A stretch of DNA of 32,128 bases, taken from contig SLIG01000065.1 in the NCBI GenBank assembly GCA_007135755.1, positions 1 through 32,128 on the forward strand. The letters are read 5' to 3'. The notes under the pieces were generated by a model that was given only the letters and a program-made list of their open reading frames with translations, did not search any database and was not told the origin of the DNA. Shown here piece after piece: positions 1 to 8,351 of the stretch. Made by a program: the position numbers and the translations under genes. This stretch comes from Cyanobium sp. GTDB lineage: Bacteria; Cyanobacteriota; Cyanobacteriia; PCC-6307; Cyanobiaceae. Numbering within the stretch: the stretch's first letter is position 1; every line of letters begins with the position of its first letter.

Positions 1-518
1 ATCGCCAGAGCCAGGAAGGGGAACAACACCGCCGTGATTCCCAGGCCGACCAGTGCACCCACGACGTCGAGCAGGCGCTTGGGCAACGAGCGCACCGAGG
101 GATGGGTGATCGCGGGCCGCTCCTTGGTGTTCACGGCCTGGAACCGATTGAGTCCCTCGCTCCCAGGCACCAGAGGCAGTGCCTGCTCCAGTCCGATCAG
201 GGAGAGAGCCAGCTTCACCTGGGCGCCGGCGCTCCAAGCCTCGATCGGGATGCCTCGGGCCCGGGCCAGCTTGAGGTTGGGGATCAGGGAACCCAGACCG
301 CTGCTGTCGATCAGTTCAGTCCGGCTGCAGTCCAGCACGATGCGGCGTGTCTCCGGGTGGAGCGGCAACAGGGTCTCCAGGCAGTCACGGAAGCTCACCG
401 CCTCGCTCACGGTGAACAGCCTCGGCAGTCCGAGCAGGAGCACGCCGCGATGGACGGTCACCGTCACACCAGCGGGGGTGGCGGTGGGATCGTGGCCCGT
501 GGTGCCGTCGCTGGTCAT
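1..518 (-). CDS. STAS domain fused to initiating sugar transferase (partial, 3' end off the left edge)
   Basis: The 172 visible residues begin with a STAS (anti-sigma-factor antagonist) domain at about residues 18-120. It carries the signature IDSSGLGSL, in which Ser72 sits where SpoIIAA/RsbV proteins are phosphorylated. From about residue 138 the protein changes to the start of a bacterial sugar transferase (polyprenyl-phosphate sugar-1-phosphate transferase): KRLLDVVGALVGLG followed by a hydrophobic membrane helix at 150-172, where the window ends. The catalytic part lies outside. This enzyme class loads the first sugar onto undecaprenyl phosphate at the inner membrane. The ATG overlaps the stop of the Alg13-like gene (ATGA), so it is last of the visible operon. 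Inference: the STAS part lets a partner-switching circuit control the first step of polysaccharide synthesis. The fusion is read directly; the control role is not proven. Confidence 0.87.
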   Translation of the reverse strand, partial: MTSDGTTGHDPTATPAGVTVTVHRGVLLLGLPRLFTVSEAVSFRDCLETLLPLHPETRRIVLDCSRTELIDSSGLGSLIPNLKLARARGIPIEAWSAGAQVKLALSLIGLEQALPLVPGSEGLNRFQAVNTKERPAITHPSVRSLPKRLLDVVGALVGLGITAVLFPFLALA

Positions 519-1042
519 CGAAGCAGGGGAAGGACGCTTGTGGAGTCGGCCGATGGCTCGGCGGCGTCCGGGAACAGCAGGTCCAGCCGGCGGCAGACGG
601 CCTGGGCGGCCGCCATGGACAGGTCACCGATCGACACCTTGGTGGGAGCCGCCACGAAGCGCACCAGATCGGCCGGACCCCAGGCGATCGGCACCCCGAT
701 CGACGCCAGGGCCTGGGCGAGTTCGACCTGATGGTCGTCGACGTGCTCCTGGTAGCGCTGGCTGCGGGGCACCAGCAGAAACGGCGTGTCCATGCCGTCG
801 AGCAACAACACCGTGCCCTCGCCGCAGTGGGCGATCACCAGCCGGGCCCGCCGCACCAGGGCCTGAAAGTCGTGTTCCTTCAGCAGCCGATAGACCTTGG
901 TGCCTTCCGGCAGCACGGTGCAGGTGCCGTATTGCACCACCACCTCCTCGTCCCCGATCAGATCGTCCTCCAGCAGCAGCTCCACCCAGCGCATCAGGCG
1001 GTTGAAGGGAAATTTCTCCGTTCCGACGGTGACGAGGATCAT
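515..1042 (-). CDS. Alg13-like / PssE-type glycosyltransferase subunit
   Basis: This 175-residue protein resembles the C-terminal (nucleotide-sugar-binding) half of GT28 glycosyltransferases, as in Alg13, PssE and Cps14G. It starts with MILVTVGTEKFPFNRL and has the family block VIAHCGEGTVLLL at about residues 69-81, followed by PFLLVPRSQRYQEHVDDHQ. The length fits the single-domain Alg13-type subunit. It overlaps the preceding Alg14-like gene by 4 bases (ATGA), and such two-gene pairs normally form one membrane-bound transferase, with this subunit catalytic and the partner as membrane anchor. The sugar and linkage cannot be read from the sequence. The last 25 residues are low in similarity to the family and probably a flexible tail. 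Confidence 0.87.
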   Translation of the reverse strand: MILVTVGTEKFPFNRLMRWVELLLEDDLIGDEEVVVQYGTCTVLPEGTKVYRLLKEHDFQALVRRARLVIAHCGEGTVLLLDGMDTPFLLVPRSQRYQEHVDDHQVELAQALASIGVPIAWGPADLVRFVAAPTKVSIGDLSMAAAQAVCRRLDLLFPDAAEPSADSTSVLPLLR

Positions 1043-1524
1043 CGGGTTACAGCCTCGAGCTCCCCGGAGCGCTGCTGTGCTGCCGCGACGATCAGCTCCG
1101 CCCGTGGATAGCGGAGCTGAAGCTGGGGCCAGTGCACGTAGAGCACATCAAGAAAGGGAAGGACCAGACGGGCGGAGAGGCTGAGGGTCTCGATCCGCGT
1201 GATCGATTCCACGAACACCGTGCGACACCCCAGCACCTTGCCGAGGATCAGGAACGGCACCGCCACGCCGGCACCGGTGGAGAGGATCACGTCTGGCTTC
1301 TGGCGACGCAGCAGCCTCCAGGAGAGCAGGGCATTGCGGATCAGATTGGGCAGGTGGCGGTTGGTGGGGCTGTGGGCCCAGGTCACCGGCTCCCCATCCA
1401 GAGCGGCACGGGTGGTGGCGGTGTCGAAGGTCACCCAGCTGCGGCGGTGCCGGCTCCAGAAGGGCTGCAGCTGGAGCAGACCCTTGAAATGACCGCCGGA
1501 GGAGCACACGAGCAGCAGATGCAT
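1039..1524 (-). CDS. Alg14-like / PssD-type glycosyltransferase subunit
   Basis: This 161-residue protein matches the Alg14/PssD/Cps14F family. It has an N-terminal MHLLLVCSSGGH motif (glycine loop after a hydrophobic strand), a central KPDVILSTGAGVAVPFL block, and the VFVESITRIETLSLSARL segment typical of the family. Members act as the membrane-attached acceptor-binding half of a split GT28 glycosyltransferase and need the Alg13-like partner, which is encoded immediately downstream with a 4-base overlap. The gene follows the double GT2 gene with a one-base TGATG overlap, so translation is probably coupled. The product should add one sugar to the lipid-linked repeat unit at the cytoplasmic face. 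The sugar is not identifiable. Confidence 0.87.
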   Translation of the reverse strand: MHLLLVCSSGGHFKGLLQLQPFWSRHRRSWVTFDTATTRAALDGEPVTWAHSPTNRHLPNLIRNALLSWRLLRRQKPDVILSTGAGVAVPFLILGKVLGCRTVFVESITRIETLSLSARLVLPFLDVLYVHWPQLQLRYPRAELIVAAAQQRSGELEAVTR

Positions 1525-3629
1525 CAGCTCAGGTCTCTCCTGGTTCCACCGGGATGGGAAGGGGGTGCCGGTTCAGAGGTCGATCGGTCCATCCTCAGAC
1601 GCTGCATCAGACCGGTGATCCTCATCATCAACCCCTCCAGAAGCCTATAGAGCCCCTGAGGCAGGAGCACCCCGAGGTGGGCCGCCGTCAGGGTGATCAG
1701 GGTGCGGATCGGCTCCTCGCGCCACAGGCGTGGATAGTGCTCCAGAGCCTGATGGGCAAGCTTCACGCCCAGGTGTGGCTGGCCTTCGCGGATGGAGCGG
1801 CGGGCCAGATAGCGCAGCTGGTACCCAAGGGCCCGGTCGCCATGGCGGCGGATCAGCTCCGGGGCGTAGCCGGCCGTCTTGTCGAGCACGCGCTGCCAGC
1901 TGGCGAACTGCTTCTCGATGTTGGCCGAGAGGCCACCGCTGCTCACCCGATAGAGCGTGAGCGCCTCGGGGAGGCCCTCGATCCGCCACTCCGTCTGCAG
2001 CGCAATGCGGAGCCAGCATTCGATGTCTTCCGACTGGCGGAAACCGTCGTCGAACCAGTAGCACTCGGTGCTGCCGTAGAGGTTGGCCTGGAAACGGATG
2101 CCGTCGAGCACCTCGCGACGCAGCACCACACACGAGCCGTTGCTGATCGGGTTGCGGCAGAGGATCAGCTCCGGTGTGATCCCGTGCAGGGGGGGGGTCT
2201 GATAGATGCCCAGCCGTCGTCCGGCAGCGTCGATGAAGGCCGATCGCGAGTAGCTCACCCCCACCTCGGGATGGGAGCGCAGATGCGCCACATGCCGCTC
2301 GATCTTCTGCGGCATCCAGAGATCATCGCTGTCGAGAAAGGCCAGGATGCTGCCATGGGCATGACGGATACCCGTGTTGCGGGCCCCCGCCAGCCCGCGG
2401 TTCCGCTGTTGGATGACCTGGACGCGCGGATCCTGGTAGGCACGGCAGATGGCCGGCCCCGCGTCGGTGGAGCCGTCGTCGACCACGAGGATCTCCAGGT
2501 GGTGGTGGGTCTGCGCCAGGACAGACTCCAGGCTGGCTGCCACCGTGGCGGCGGAATTGAACAACGGCACGACCACCGACACCAGCGGTTCGGTGGAGGA
2601 AGAGGCAGCGGGCACGGTGGGTGATTCGGCGGCAAAGGGAGCAGGGGCGGCATGGCCGTCGGTGCGGCGCCGTCGCAGCGGTTCCAGGATGGAACGGCCG
2701 AACACCGCGACCATCGTGAGGGCGGTGCGCCGTGGCTGGCGCAGCAGCAGCCACGGGTCCGAGCGCAGGGCCCGGACCATGAAGCCACGGCCCACCCCCG
2801 GCGCAATGTTCAGCCGCAGGGAACGACGGGCCAGGTAGCGCAGGTGGGTGGCCTGGGCCCGGGCGAAATGCTGGTCCACCATCTGAGGCGCGTAGCGGCG
2901 GGCTTCCTCCACCAGCCGCAACCAGCCACGATCCATCCGCTCCAGGCTGGCCGAGAGCCCGCCATCGCTGGTGCGGTAGTAGGTGAGCACCCGATCCAGG
3001 GGGTCGATCCGCCACCGGCCCTGGCAGGCCACCCGCAGCAGCCACTCCAGATCCTCCGAATAGCTCATCGCCGCGACGAAGCCCCCCACCGCCTCGAACA
3101 CCTCCCGGCGGAGCACCCAGTTGGAGGTGGTGGTGGTGGGGTTCTCGTAGAGAAAGGTGGCAGGCCGCAGCGGGGACCGCGGCTGGGAAGCCACCTGTCC
3201 TGTGGGTCGGCCGGAGGGTGTGAGGAACTCCACCCGGGCGAAACTCACCCCCAGCCCCGGGTCATGCTCGTGGCGTGCCACATGCTGCTGAAGTTTGTCG
3301 GGATGCCAGAGGTCGTCGGCATCAAGAAACGCGATCAACGGTGCGCGGCTGGCCGCCACACCCCGGTTGCGGCTCAGCGAAACGCCTGCATTGGACTGAC
3401 AAAGCAGCTGGATCCGGGCGTCCTGACGGGCCAGATCGGACACGATCGCCGCACTGCCATCAGTGGAGCCGTCGTCGACCGCGATCAGTTCCCAGTCGGT
3501 GAGGCTCTGCTGCTGCAGGCTGCGGAGGGTCTGGGGCAGAACGGAGGCGGCATTGTGGATCGGCATCACCACCGAGACGCGCGGCGTCGAGGGTGGCGGG
3601 GTCTCGATCGGGGAGCCGGCAGCGTGCAT
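1524..3629 (-). CDS. Double-headed GT2 glycosyltransferase (two GT-A domains)
   Basis: The 701-residue protein contains two complete family-2 glycosyltransferase domains in tandem. Domain 1 (about residues 17-320) has VDDGSTDGS (DDG at 52-54), FLDADDLW (103-108) and SEDLEW near 191. Domain 2 (about 348-640) repeats the pattern with VDDGSTDAG (DDG at 384-386), FLDSDDLW (431-438) and SEDIECW. Each domain keeps the nucleotide-sugar-binding and metal-binding acidic residues, so both look active. A Pro/Ala/Ser-rich linker (about 326-346) separates them. I chose the ATG at 3629, seven bases after the flippase stop, because the upstream in-frame extension lies inside the flippase gene and has no domain. 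Both C-terminal arms share an RYLARRS motif, suggesting an internal duplication. It probably adds two successive sugars to the repeat unit. Confidence 0.9.
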   Translation of the reverse strand: MHAAGSPIETPPPSTPRVSVVMPIHNAASVLPQTLRSLQQQSLTDWELIAVDDGSTDGSAAIVSDLARQDARIQLLCQSNAGVSLSRNRGVAASRAPLIAFLDADDLWHPDKLQQHVARHEHDPGLGVSFARVEFLTPSGRPTGQVASQPRSPLRPATFLYENPTTTTSNWVLRREVFEAVGGFVAAMSYSEDLEWLLRVACQGRWRIDPLDRVLTYYRTSDGGLSASLERMDRGWLRLVEEARRYAPQMVDQHFARAQATHLRYLARRSLRLNIAPGVGRGFMVRALRSDPWLLLRQPRRTALTMVAVFGRSILEPLRRRRTDGHAAPAPFAAESPTVPAASSSTEPLVSVVVPLFNSAATVAASLESVLAQTHHHLEILVVDDGSTDAGPAICRAYQDPRVQVIQQRNRGLAGARNTGIRHAHGSILAFLDSDDLWMPQKIERHVAHLRSHPEVGVSYSRSAFIDAAGRRLGIYQTPPLHGITPELILCRNPISNGSCVVLRREVLDGIRFQANLYGSTECYWFDDGFRQSEDIECWLRIALQTEWRIEGLPEALTLYRVSSGGLSANIEKQFASWQRVLDKTAGYAPELIRRHGDRALGYQLRYLARRSIREGQPHLGVKLAHQALEHYPRLWREEPIRTLITLTAAHLGVLLPQGLYRLLEGLMMRITGLMQRLRMDRSTSEPAPPSHPGGTRRDLS

Positions 3630-3636
3630 GGGTTTC

Positions 3637-4911
3637 TCAGATGGTCGCTGGCCTGACCCGGCGGAACACCAGTCGGCGGCTGAGGAGCAGGTACACAGGC
3701 TGAACACCCAGGTGGACGACGGCGACGGCTGCCGCCACGCCCAGTACACCCCAGCGGCTTCCCACAAACACGCCCAGGGTCAGCACCACGGTGAAGCCCA
3801 GGTTCCAGATCAGGTCAACCTGGGGCAGACCCACCGCACGCCAGAGCATCGAGGCGGCGTTGGCAAAGGGCCGTGAAAGAGCGGAGAGGCAGATCAGCAC
3901 GAGAATCGGTACCGCGCCGGCCGCGACCCACTGCTGTCCGAAGACGAGCGGCACATACAGCGGCGCCAGGCTCGACTGCAGAGCCACCAGGGGCACAATG
4001 ACCTTGGCGATGGTGATCAGGTTCCTGCCAAAGCGCTGGCGCAACTGCTGCGGTTGGGAACTGACGAGGCAGAGGTCGGAATACAGTGAAATTGCGAGGG
4101 CGTTGATCACACTCAGGCTGAGGCCAAGGCCGGCATTGAAGGCAAAGTAATAGACACCAAGAGCCTTCATGCCGATGACGCGCCCGATCAACAGATAATC
4201 AACATTCTCACGGAAGGTGTTCAGCATTTCCACGCCGAGAATGCGGCTGCCGAAGCCGAGAATCCGTTGCCATCGCTGCAGGGTGAACAGCGGGCGAGGG
4301 CGCCAGTGCTGATAGTGCAGCATCATCCCCACCCACACCGGGGCCACCAGGAGCTTGGGCAGAACGATCGCCCACATGCCGAAGCCCAGCACCGCCAGCA
4401 GCCCGGTGAGAAGGTTGTCGGCGACCACCTGGGCCAGATTCGTGAGACTGAAGATCTTGAGGCGGTTCTCGCGGCGCACCAGGGCCGTCTGCACCATCGC
4501 CAGCGGATAGATCAGATAGGTGCAGCCCACCAGCATGATCGGCAGGATGAGCCGTTCGTTGTCATAGAAGCTGGCCACAGCGAAGGAGCCAACCAGCTGC
4601 ACCAGGAACAGACCGATGCCGATCATCCAGTTCAGGCACCAGGCCGTCTGGCAGAGGTCGCCGACCTCCTCCGCTTCAGCCTGCACCAACTTGTCACCGA
4701 TGCCGTTGCGGGTGAAGACCCGCACAAACTCGGTGGTCATCAGCACGATCGCGGCAATCCCGTAGTCCTCGGGAGTGAGCAGCCGTGCCAGCAGCACCGT
4801 GGCGAGCAGCCTGGAGACGCGGATCCCCACCTCTCCAAGCCCCATCCAGCCGATGTTGCGGACGAAGCTGTCCCTGGGCATCCGACGGCGCAGCCGCTCG
4901 AGCAGGGTCAT
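3637..4911 (-). CDS. Wzx-type polysaccharide flippase (MATE/MOP superfamily)
   Basis: This 424-residue polytopic membrane protein begins MTLLERLRRRMPRDSF and continues with the family's typical first helix region (NIGWMGLGEVGIRVSRLL), then LTPEDYGIAAIV, a common signature of RfbX/Wzx and oligosaccharide flippases. About a dozen hydrophobic segments follow across the length. The protein should move the lipid-linked repeat unit from the cytoplasmic to the periplasmic face of the inner membrane for polymerisation. The chosen ATG overlaps the stop of the preceding GT4 gene (ATGA). A longer reading into the GT4 gene adds only low-complexity residues in an overlapping frame and is rejected. The gene sits mid-operon between transferase genes, as usual in Wzx/Wzy loci. 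Confidence 0.9.
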   Translation of the reverse strand: MTLLERLRRRMPRDSFVRNIGWMGLGEVGIRVSRLLATVLLARLLTPEDYGIAAIVLMTTEFVRVFTRNGIGDKLVQAEAEEVGDLCQTAWCLNWMIGIGLFLVQLVGSFAVASFYDNERLILPIMLVGCTYLIYPLAMVQTALVRRENRLKIFSLTNLAQVVADNLLTGLLAVLGFGMWAIVLPKLLVAPVWVGMMLHYQHWRPRPLFTLQRWQRILGFGSRILGVEMLNTFRENVDYLLIGRVIGMKALGVYYFAFNAGLGLSLSVINALAISLYSDLCLVSSQPQQLRQRFGRNLITIAKVIVPLVALQSSLAPLYVPLVFGQQWVAAGAVPILVLICLSALSRPFANAASMLWRAVGLPQVDLIWNLGFTVVLTLGVFVGSRWGVLGVAAAVAVVHLGVQPVYLLLSRRLVFRRVRPATI

Positions 4912-5900
4912 CGGGATTCGGCCAGCAGTGCCGCCCAGCCATCGAGATAGTCCTGCCAGGCGCCCTCGGCGGAGCGGCGGCCCGCCGCCGACCAGCGCTG
5001 CCGCTGGGCCGCATCGCCCTGCAGCAAGGTCTCCAGCGAGGCTGCCAGGGCCTCGTCCGTGGTGGCGGCAGCCTGCAGGCCACAACCCTGCACCTGCTCC
5101 GGCAGTCCGTCGACCGGGCAGATGATCACCGGCCGGGCAGCGGCGCGGGCCTCCAGGCAGACATTGCCCCAGGGCTCCCAGCGCGAGGGAATCACCACGG
5201 CGTCCGAGGCCGCCAGCAGCTGCGGGATGTCGTCACGGGCGCCCAGCAGGCTGATGCGCCCGTCACTGGCCGCCAGCCGCTCCAGCTCCTGCCGCTGGGG
5301 CCCATCGCCCACCAGCTGCAGTCGCAACGGCGCCTCCGGAAGGCGGGCCATCGCCCGGATCAGCAGATCGAAGCCCTTCTGGGGGGTGAGGCGCCCATAG
5401 GCCAGCAGGCGCAGGGGCGATCCCGGCGGGGGAGGTTCGGGATGGGCCAGCTTCAGGAACGCATCCAGCGGGCGGGAGGACAGCAGCAACCGCTGCCGCC
5501 TGGTGGACACCAGCCGAGCCTTGCCCATCCAGGCCTGCTGCGCCCGCGACACCGCCACCACCCGCTCCATGCAGCCATAGCTCAGACGCAGCATGGTGCG
5601 GAACCTGCGGCGGGAGGGCACGGTGTGGTGCTCGAAGCCCGCGCAGTAGTGGTGTTCAAACAGGATCTGGCGCCGTGCACGCCAGGCCAGCAGACGCGGC
5701 AGGGTCCTCCAGGAACAGGCGACATGCCAGACCAGCAGATCGGCCGGCCAGTCAGTCAGGGTGGCCCTGAGATCGTCCTGGCCCGTGACCTCGAAGCGGT
5801 GCCGGCTGCCGAGTTCGGAATCGGCCAGGCTGCGAAGGGTTGGCCGGATGCCGCCGCTCCAGCCCATGCCGCCACTCGGCAGCACATGCAGAACACGCAT
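4908..5900 (-). CDS. GT4 family glycosyltransferase
   Basis: This 330-residue protein has a GT-B fold layout. The N-terminal acceptor half starts MRVLHVLPSGGMGWSGG (glycine-rich loop). The C-terminal half has the GT4 blocks LAYGRLTPQKGFDLL (Lys175), LVGDGPQR (about 197-203), and the EX7E motif EPWGNVCLE with Glu242 and Glu250. This is the retaining glycosyltransferase family 1/4 signature. It probably adds a sugar to the lipid-linked exopolysaccharide repeat in the cytoplasm. The ATG at 5900 is chosen because it begins the conserved first strand and follows the stop of the pyruvyl transferase gene by a single base. Sugar donor and linkage are not predictable. Confidence 0.88.
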   Translation of the reverse strand: MRVLHVLPSGGMGWSGGIRPTLRSLADSELGSRHRFEVTGQDDLRATLTDWPADLLVWHVACSWRTLPRLLAWRARRQILFEHHYCAGFEHHTVPSRRRFRTMLRLSYGCMERVVAVSRAQQAWMGKARLVSTRRQRLLLSSRPLDAFLKLAHPEPPPPGSPLRLLAYGRLTPQKGFDLLIRAMARLPEAPLRLQLVGDGPQRQELERLAASDGRISLLGARDDIPQLLAASDAVVIPSRWEPWGNVCLEARAAARPVIICPVDGLPEQVQGCGLQAAATTDEALAASLETLLQGDAAQRQRWSAAGRRSAEGAWQDYLDGWAALLAESR

Positions 5901-5901
5901 C

Positions 5902-7014
5902 TCAGGCGATCCCCGTGGCAGGCAGCCGACCCAGACACCAGGCGAAATCACGCCTGACCTGATCGCGAAGGCTCTGGTGATCGAAGCCGTCACGGGGAGC
6001 TGACAGCACGGCGTTCAGGGTGTCGGCCGGGTCGAACCCGCCCAGATCCGAGCCCGGAAGCTGCAGCCGCGTGCACAGATCCTGCCCCTTGTTGGAGTAG
6101 TGCAGATGAAACGGCACCGTGCCGGCGGCCAGTGCGAGCACGGCCGTGTGGTAGCGCACGGCGATCACCCTCTGGGCCAGCTGGAACACCCCCATGGCGA
6201 GCTGCCAGGAGGGAAAGCCTGAATGGTGGAGGAAGGGATCGAGGATGACGGTTCCCGGAGAGCGGACAGCGATCGAGCGGGCCACCTCGAGGTCGTTGTC
6301 GGCGCCGTAGGCCCGTGACTGGATCAGGATTGCAGGGGTGAGGTGGGCCTGAGCAAGGCCTCGGCACAGGGCTGCCATGCGCTCCACGAAGCGGTCGTTG
6401 TCGTGGGCGTACATGCTGTCGAAGGCACGCACCGACAGCACGGCTGAGCGAGAGGGATCGAGACCGCTGGCCTGGAACAGGGCCAGGGCGGCACGACGGG
6501 CGGAATCCGAGCACTCCAGCACGAAGGCGGTGTCGAAGGAGAGGCGGGCCTCCACCCCTGCCTGTCGCAGACGGAGGTGACTCTGGGCGTCACGCACGCA
6601 CACGGCGGCCAGGCGCCGCAGGCAGCGGCACAGGGCGAAAAAACTGAGACCGTGGCAGGAGCGCGGGATCGACTGGCCGAACAGCAGCGTGCGGCTGGCA
6701 TGACGCGTGAGCTCAGCCAGGTTCTGCAGAAACGCCTTGGTGATCAGCCACTCCCTTGAGTTGTTGAAGATGTCGCCACCCACGCTCACGTAGGCAGAGC
6801 AACCGTCAGGACGTCGAGGCAGGAACCTGATGCCAAGGGTTGAGTCGGGCTCGGGATCCTGAACATGCGCCACCAGGTCAGCACCCGGAAGGAGGGTGCG
6901 AAAGGCGCTGTAGATGGCGGCATCACCCAGGTTGAGGGTGCTGTAGGCATTGATCAGCCCGATCAGCTCCAATGGATCAGAGGCCTGGTAATCTGTCAAG
7001 CGTTGGCTTGTCAC
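5902..7014 (-). CDS. Polysaccharide pyruvyl transferase family protein (CsaB/WcaK-like)
   Basis: The 370-residue protein shows the family pattern: an N-terminal NAYSTLNLGDAAI block (about 22-34) matching the N-x-GD start of pyruvyl transferases, VSVGGDIFNN (GGD at 79-81), and a late AVRYHTAVLALAAGTVPF block (Arg287-Tyr288-His289) like the conserved RxH of CsaB. These enzymes transfer pyruvate from phosphoenolpyruvate to a sugar as a ketal, giving the polymer negative charge. It is first in the leftward operon. The start is a GTG (7014) with only a weak upstream purine stretch. No ATG exists before the conserved block, so this start is the best available but is not certain. The substrate sugar is unknown. 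Confidence 0.85.
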   Translation of the reverse strand: MTSQRLTDYQASDPLELIGLINAYSTLNLGDAAIYSAFRTLLPGADLVAHVQDPEPDSTLGIRFLPRRPDGCSAYVSVGGDIFNNSREWLITKAFLQNLAELTRHASRTLLFGQSIPRSCHGLSFFALCRCLRRLAAVCVRDAQSHLRLRQAGVEARLSFDTAFVLECSDSARRAALALFQASGLDPSRSAVLSVRAFDSMYAHDNDRFVERMAALCRGLAQAHLTPAILIQSRAYGADNDLEVARSIAVRSPGTVILDPFLHHSGFPSWQLAMGVFQLAQRVIAVRYHTAVLALAAGTVPFHLHYSNKGQDLCTRLQLPGSDLGGFDPADTLNAVLSAPRDGFDHQSLRDQVRRDFAWCLGRLPATGIA

Positions 7015-7300
7015 CAGGTCGTCCCGTTGGAGTCACAGCGCCGCGGACCTGCCATCTTCGCCGCAGGGAGTGTCCGGGCGGAGAAGGAAGTGCCAGCCGA
7101 GCAGGTGATCATGGGAAGCGGCTATCTGGATCCAGATTTGGATGGGGAGATCTTAGCGGGATGGCAACAACGCCAAATGCTGCCAGCCAATGCGCTAGCG
7201 CCCACAACCCCAACCAGCGGATCGGTAGACGTAGTCGGCTACGTACCGCAAGCTTGACACGATTATCCCGGCCCCCAGGGATGTCCTGCGATCGAACCGC
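7015..7300. promoter_or_regulatory. Divergent intergenic region between the two polysaccharide operons
   Basis: These 286 bases separate the leftward and rightward polysaccharide transcription units and must hold both promoters unless transcripts enter from elsewhere. On the plus strand a TTGACA (7254-7259) is a good -35 match, but the expected -10 position (7277-7282, AGGGAT) is poor. Just upstream lies an imperfect inverted repeat (7224-7234 with 7239-7247; core CGTAG-TCGG-CTACG), which could be an operator or small hairpin. A small open frame (7111-7257, 48 codons) with an AGGTGATC just before its ATG is also present. No clear leftward promoter was found. All assignments are by eye. Confidence 0.35.
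7111..7257 (+). CDS. Candidate small protein, 48 residues (doubtful)
   Basis: An open frame starts at an ATG immediately preceded by AGGTGATC, a good Shine-Dalgarno match although closely spaced. It begins MGSGYLDPDLDGEI, is rich in Asp/Gly in its first third and Pro/Thr later, and ends at a TGA inside the TTGACA promoter-like element. It lies wholly in the divergent intergenic region. No family is recognised and no hydrophobic segment is present. It could be a chance frame, since the same frame stays open upstream on the antisense side of the pyruvyl transferase gene. Confidence 0.2.
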   Translation: MGSGYLDPDLDGEILAGWQQRQMLPANALAPTTPTSGSVDVVGYVPQA

Positions 7301-8347
7301 ATGATGAAGCGACTCGTGTGCCTGGCGAAGGTACTCATGGCTCTGACAACGCCGTTATCCCCAGCCAACGCCCTGCCGCTGTCGGCCGGAGATCGTGTCA
7401 AGGTAACAATCCCTGAAGGAGAAGAATTCAGCGGCATCTTTGAGGTGAACTTGAATGGAGAGCTTGAACTTCCCTATGTCAGGGGAATTCAAGCCGCCGG
7501 GGTTGAGGCCAGGGACCTGGAACAACGTATTCACCAGGCGCTGGTGGCACAGGGATACTTCCAGCCCTCCTTTCTCAAGGTGAGTGTAAATATCCTGCAA
7601 TGGGCACCGGTTGAGGTGTTTGTCAGCGGTTCCACGTTTCAGCCGGGTCGGGTCTTGATCAATGAGTGGAGCGATGCGGAGCAGACGCAGACACCCGTTC
7701 AGCTGACCGGACAGTCCCCGATGAAACGCTTTCTATCGGCCGCGATCCGACAGGCTGGAGGCGTCACGCCTACGGCGGATGTATCGGCGGTGGAGTTGAT
7801 CCGAGGACCCAGGCGTCAGACGCTCGACCTCTCCGGAATCTTCACCGGCGAGCCATTCACCGATGTGCCGTTGATCGCCGGTGACCGAGTGGTGGTTCCC
7901 GACGCTGGGGTGATCAATCCCCTGATCGTGCGGCCATCACAGATCACCCCTGTCGGAGTAAAGATCTTTATCTCCAACCTCACAGTTCCTGCTGCCGGCA
8001 ACGCCGTGGCTGCGATCGGCCGAGACGCCACATCATTCCCCTATGGCTCCCGCTTTTCCCAGGCGGTTGTTTCCGGCAATTGCGCCGGGGGCACAATGTG
8101 GACAAATGCGCGCCGCCGTGCCGTGCTGGTGACCACCGACACGCAGTCGGGCAAGACAACCGTTCTGGAACGGGGGGTGGAAGACCTGCTGCGTCGCTCA
8201 ACGGACGACAGCAACAATCCCTATCTGATGGCCAATGACGCCGTTGCCTGTTATGACTCAGGGGTCAGCAATCTGCGCGATGTGCTGGGAGTAATCAGAG
8301 ACCTGGTGGTACCAGGGGCGCTGATCTATGGCCTGACCAACCCATGA
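7301..8347 (+). CDS. Polysaccharide export outer-membrane protein (OPX / Wza-like)
   Basis: The 348-residue protein starts with a signal peptide (MMKRLVCLAKVLMALTTPLS, cleavage likely after ANA near residue 24). A polysaccharide-export (Poly_export) domain follows at about 25-110, with LSAGDRVKVTIPEGEEFSG and the strand pattern VNLNGELELPYV, then an SLBB-like segment (about 112-200) with QAGGVTPTADVSAVEL and a second AGDRVVVPD. No lipobox cysteine is seen, so it is probably not acylated, unlike E. coli Wza. The C-terminal third (about 215-348) has no family I recognise. It should form or gate the periplasm/outer-membrane export channel. It starts the rightward operon and is four bases from the chain-length gene. 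A second ATG lies one codon downstream. Confidence 0.88.
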   Translation: MMKRLVCLAKVLMALTTPLSPANALPLSAGDRVKVTIPEGEEFSGIFEVNLNGELELPYVRGIQAAGVEARDLEQRIHQALVAQGYFQPSFLKVSVNILQWAPVEVFVSGSTFQPGRVLINEWSDAEQTQTPVQLTGQSPMKRFLSAAIRQAGGVTPTADVSAVELIRGPRRQTLDLSGIFTGEPFTDVPLIAGDRVVVPDAGVINPLIVRPSQITPVGVKIFISNLTVPAAGNAVAAIGRDATSFPYGSRFSQAVVSGNCAGGTMWTNARRRAVLVTTDTQSGKTTVLERGVEDLLRRSTDDSNNPYLMANDAVACYDSGVSNLRDVLGVIRDLVVPGALIYGLTNP

Positions 8348-8351
8348 TGAG

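Noticed and set aside
2652-3656. Long plus-strand open frame opposite the double GT2 gene (also 34-1005, 1554-2624, 4267-4950, 4785-5957)
   Set aside because: These lie antisense to well-recognised glycosyltransferase and flippase genes, have low-complexity Arg/Gly/Pro-rich translations and no domain; high GC suppresses stops on the opposite strand.
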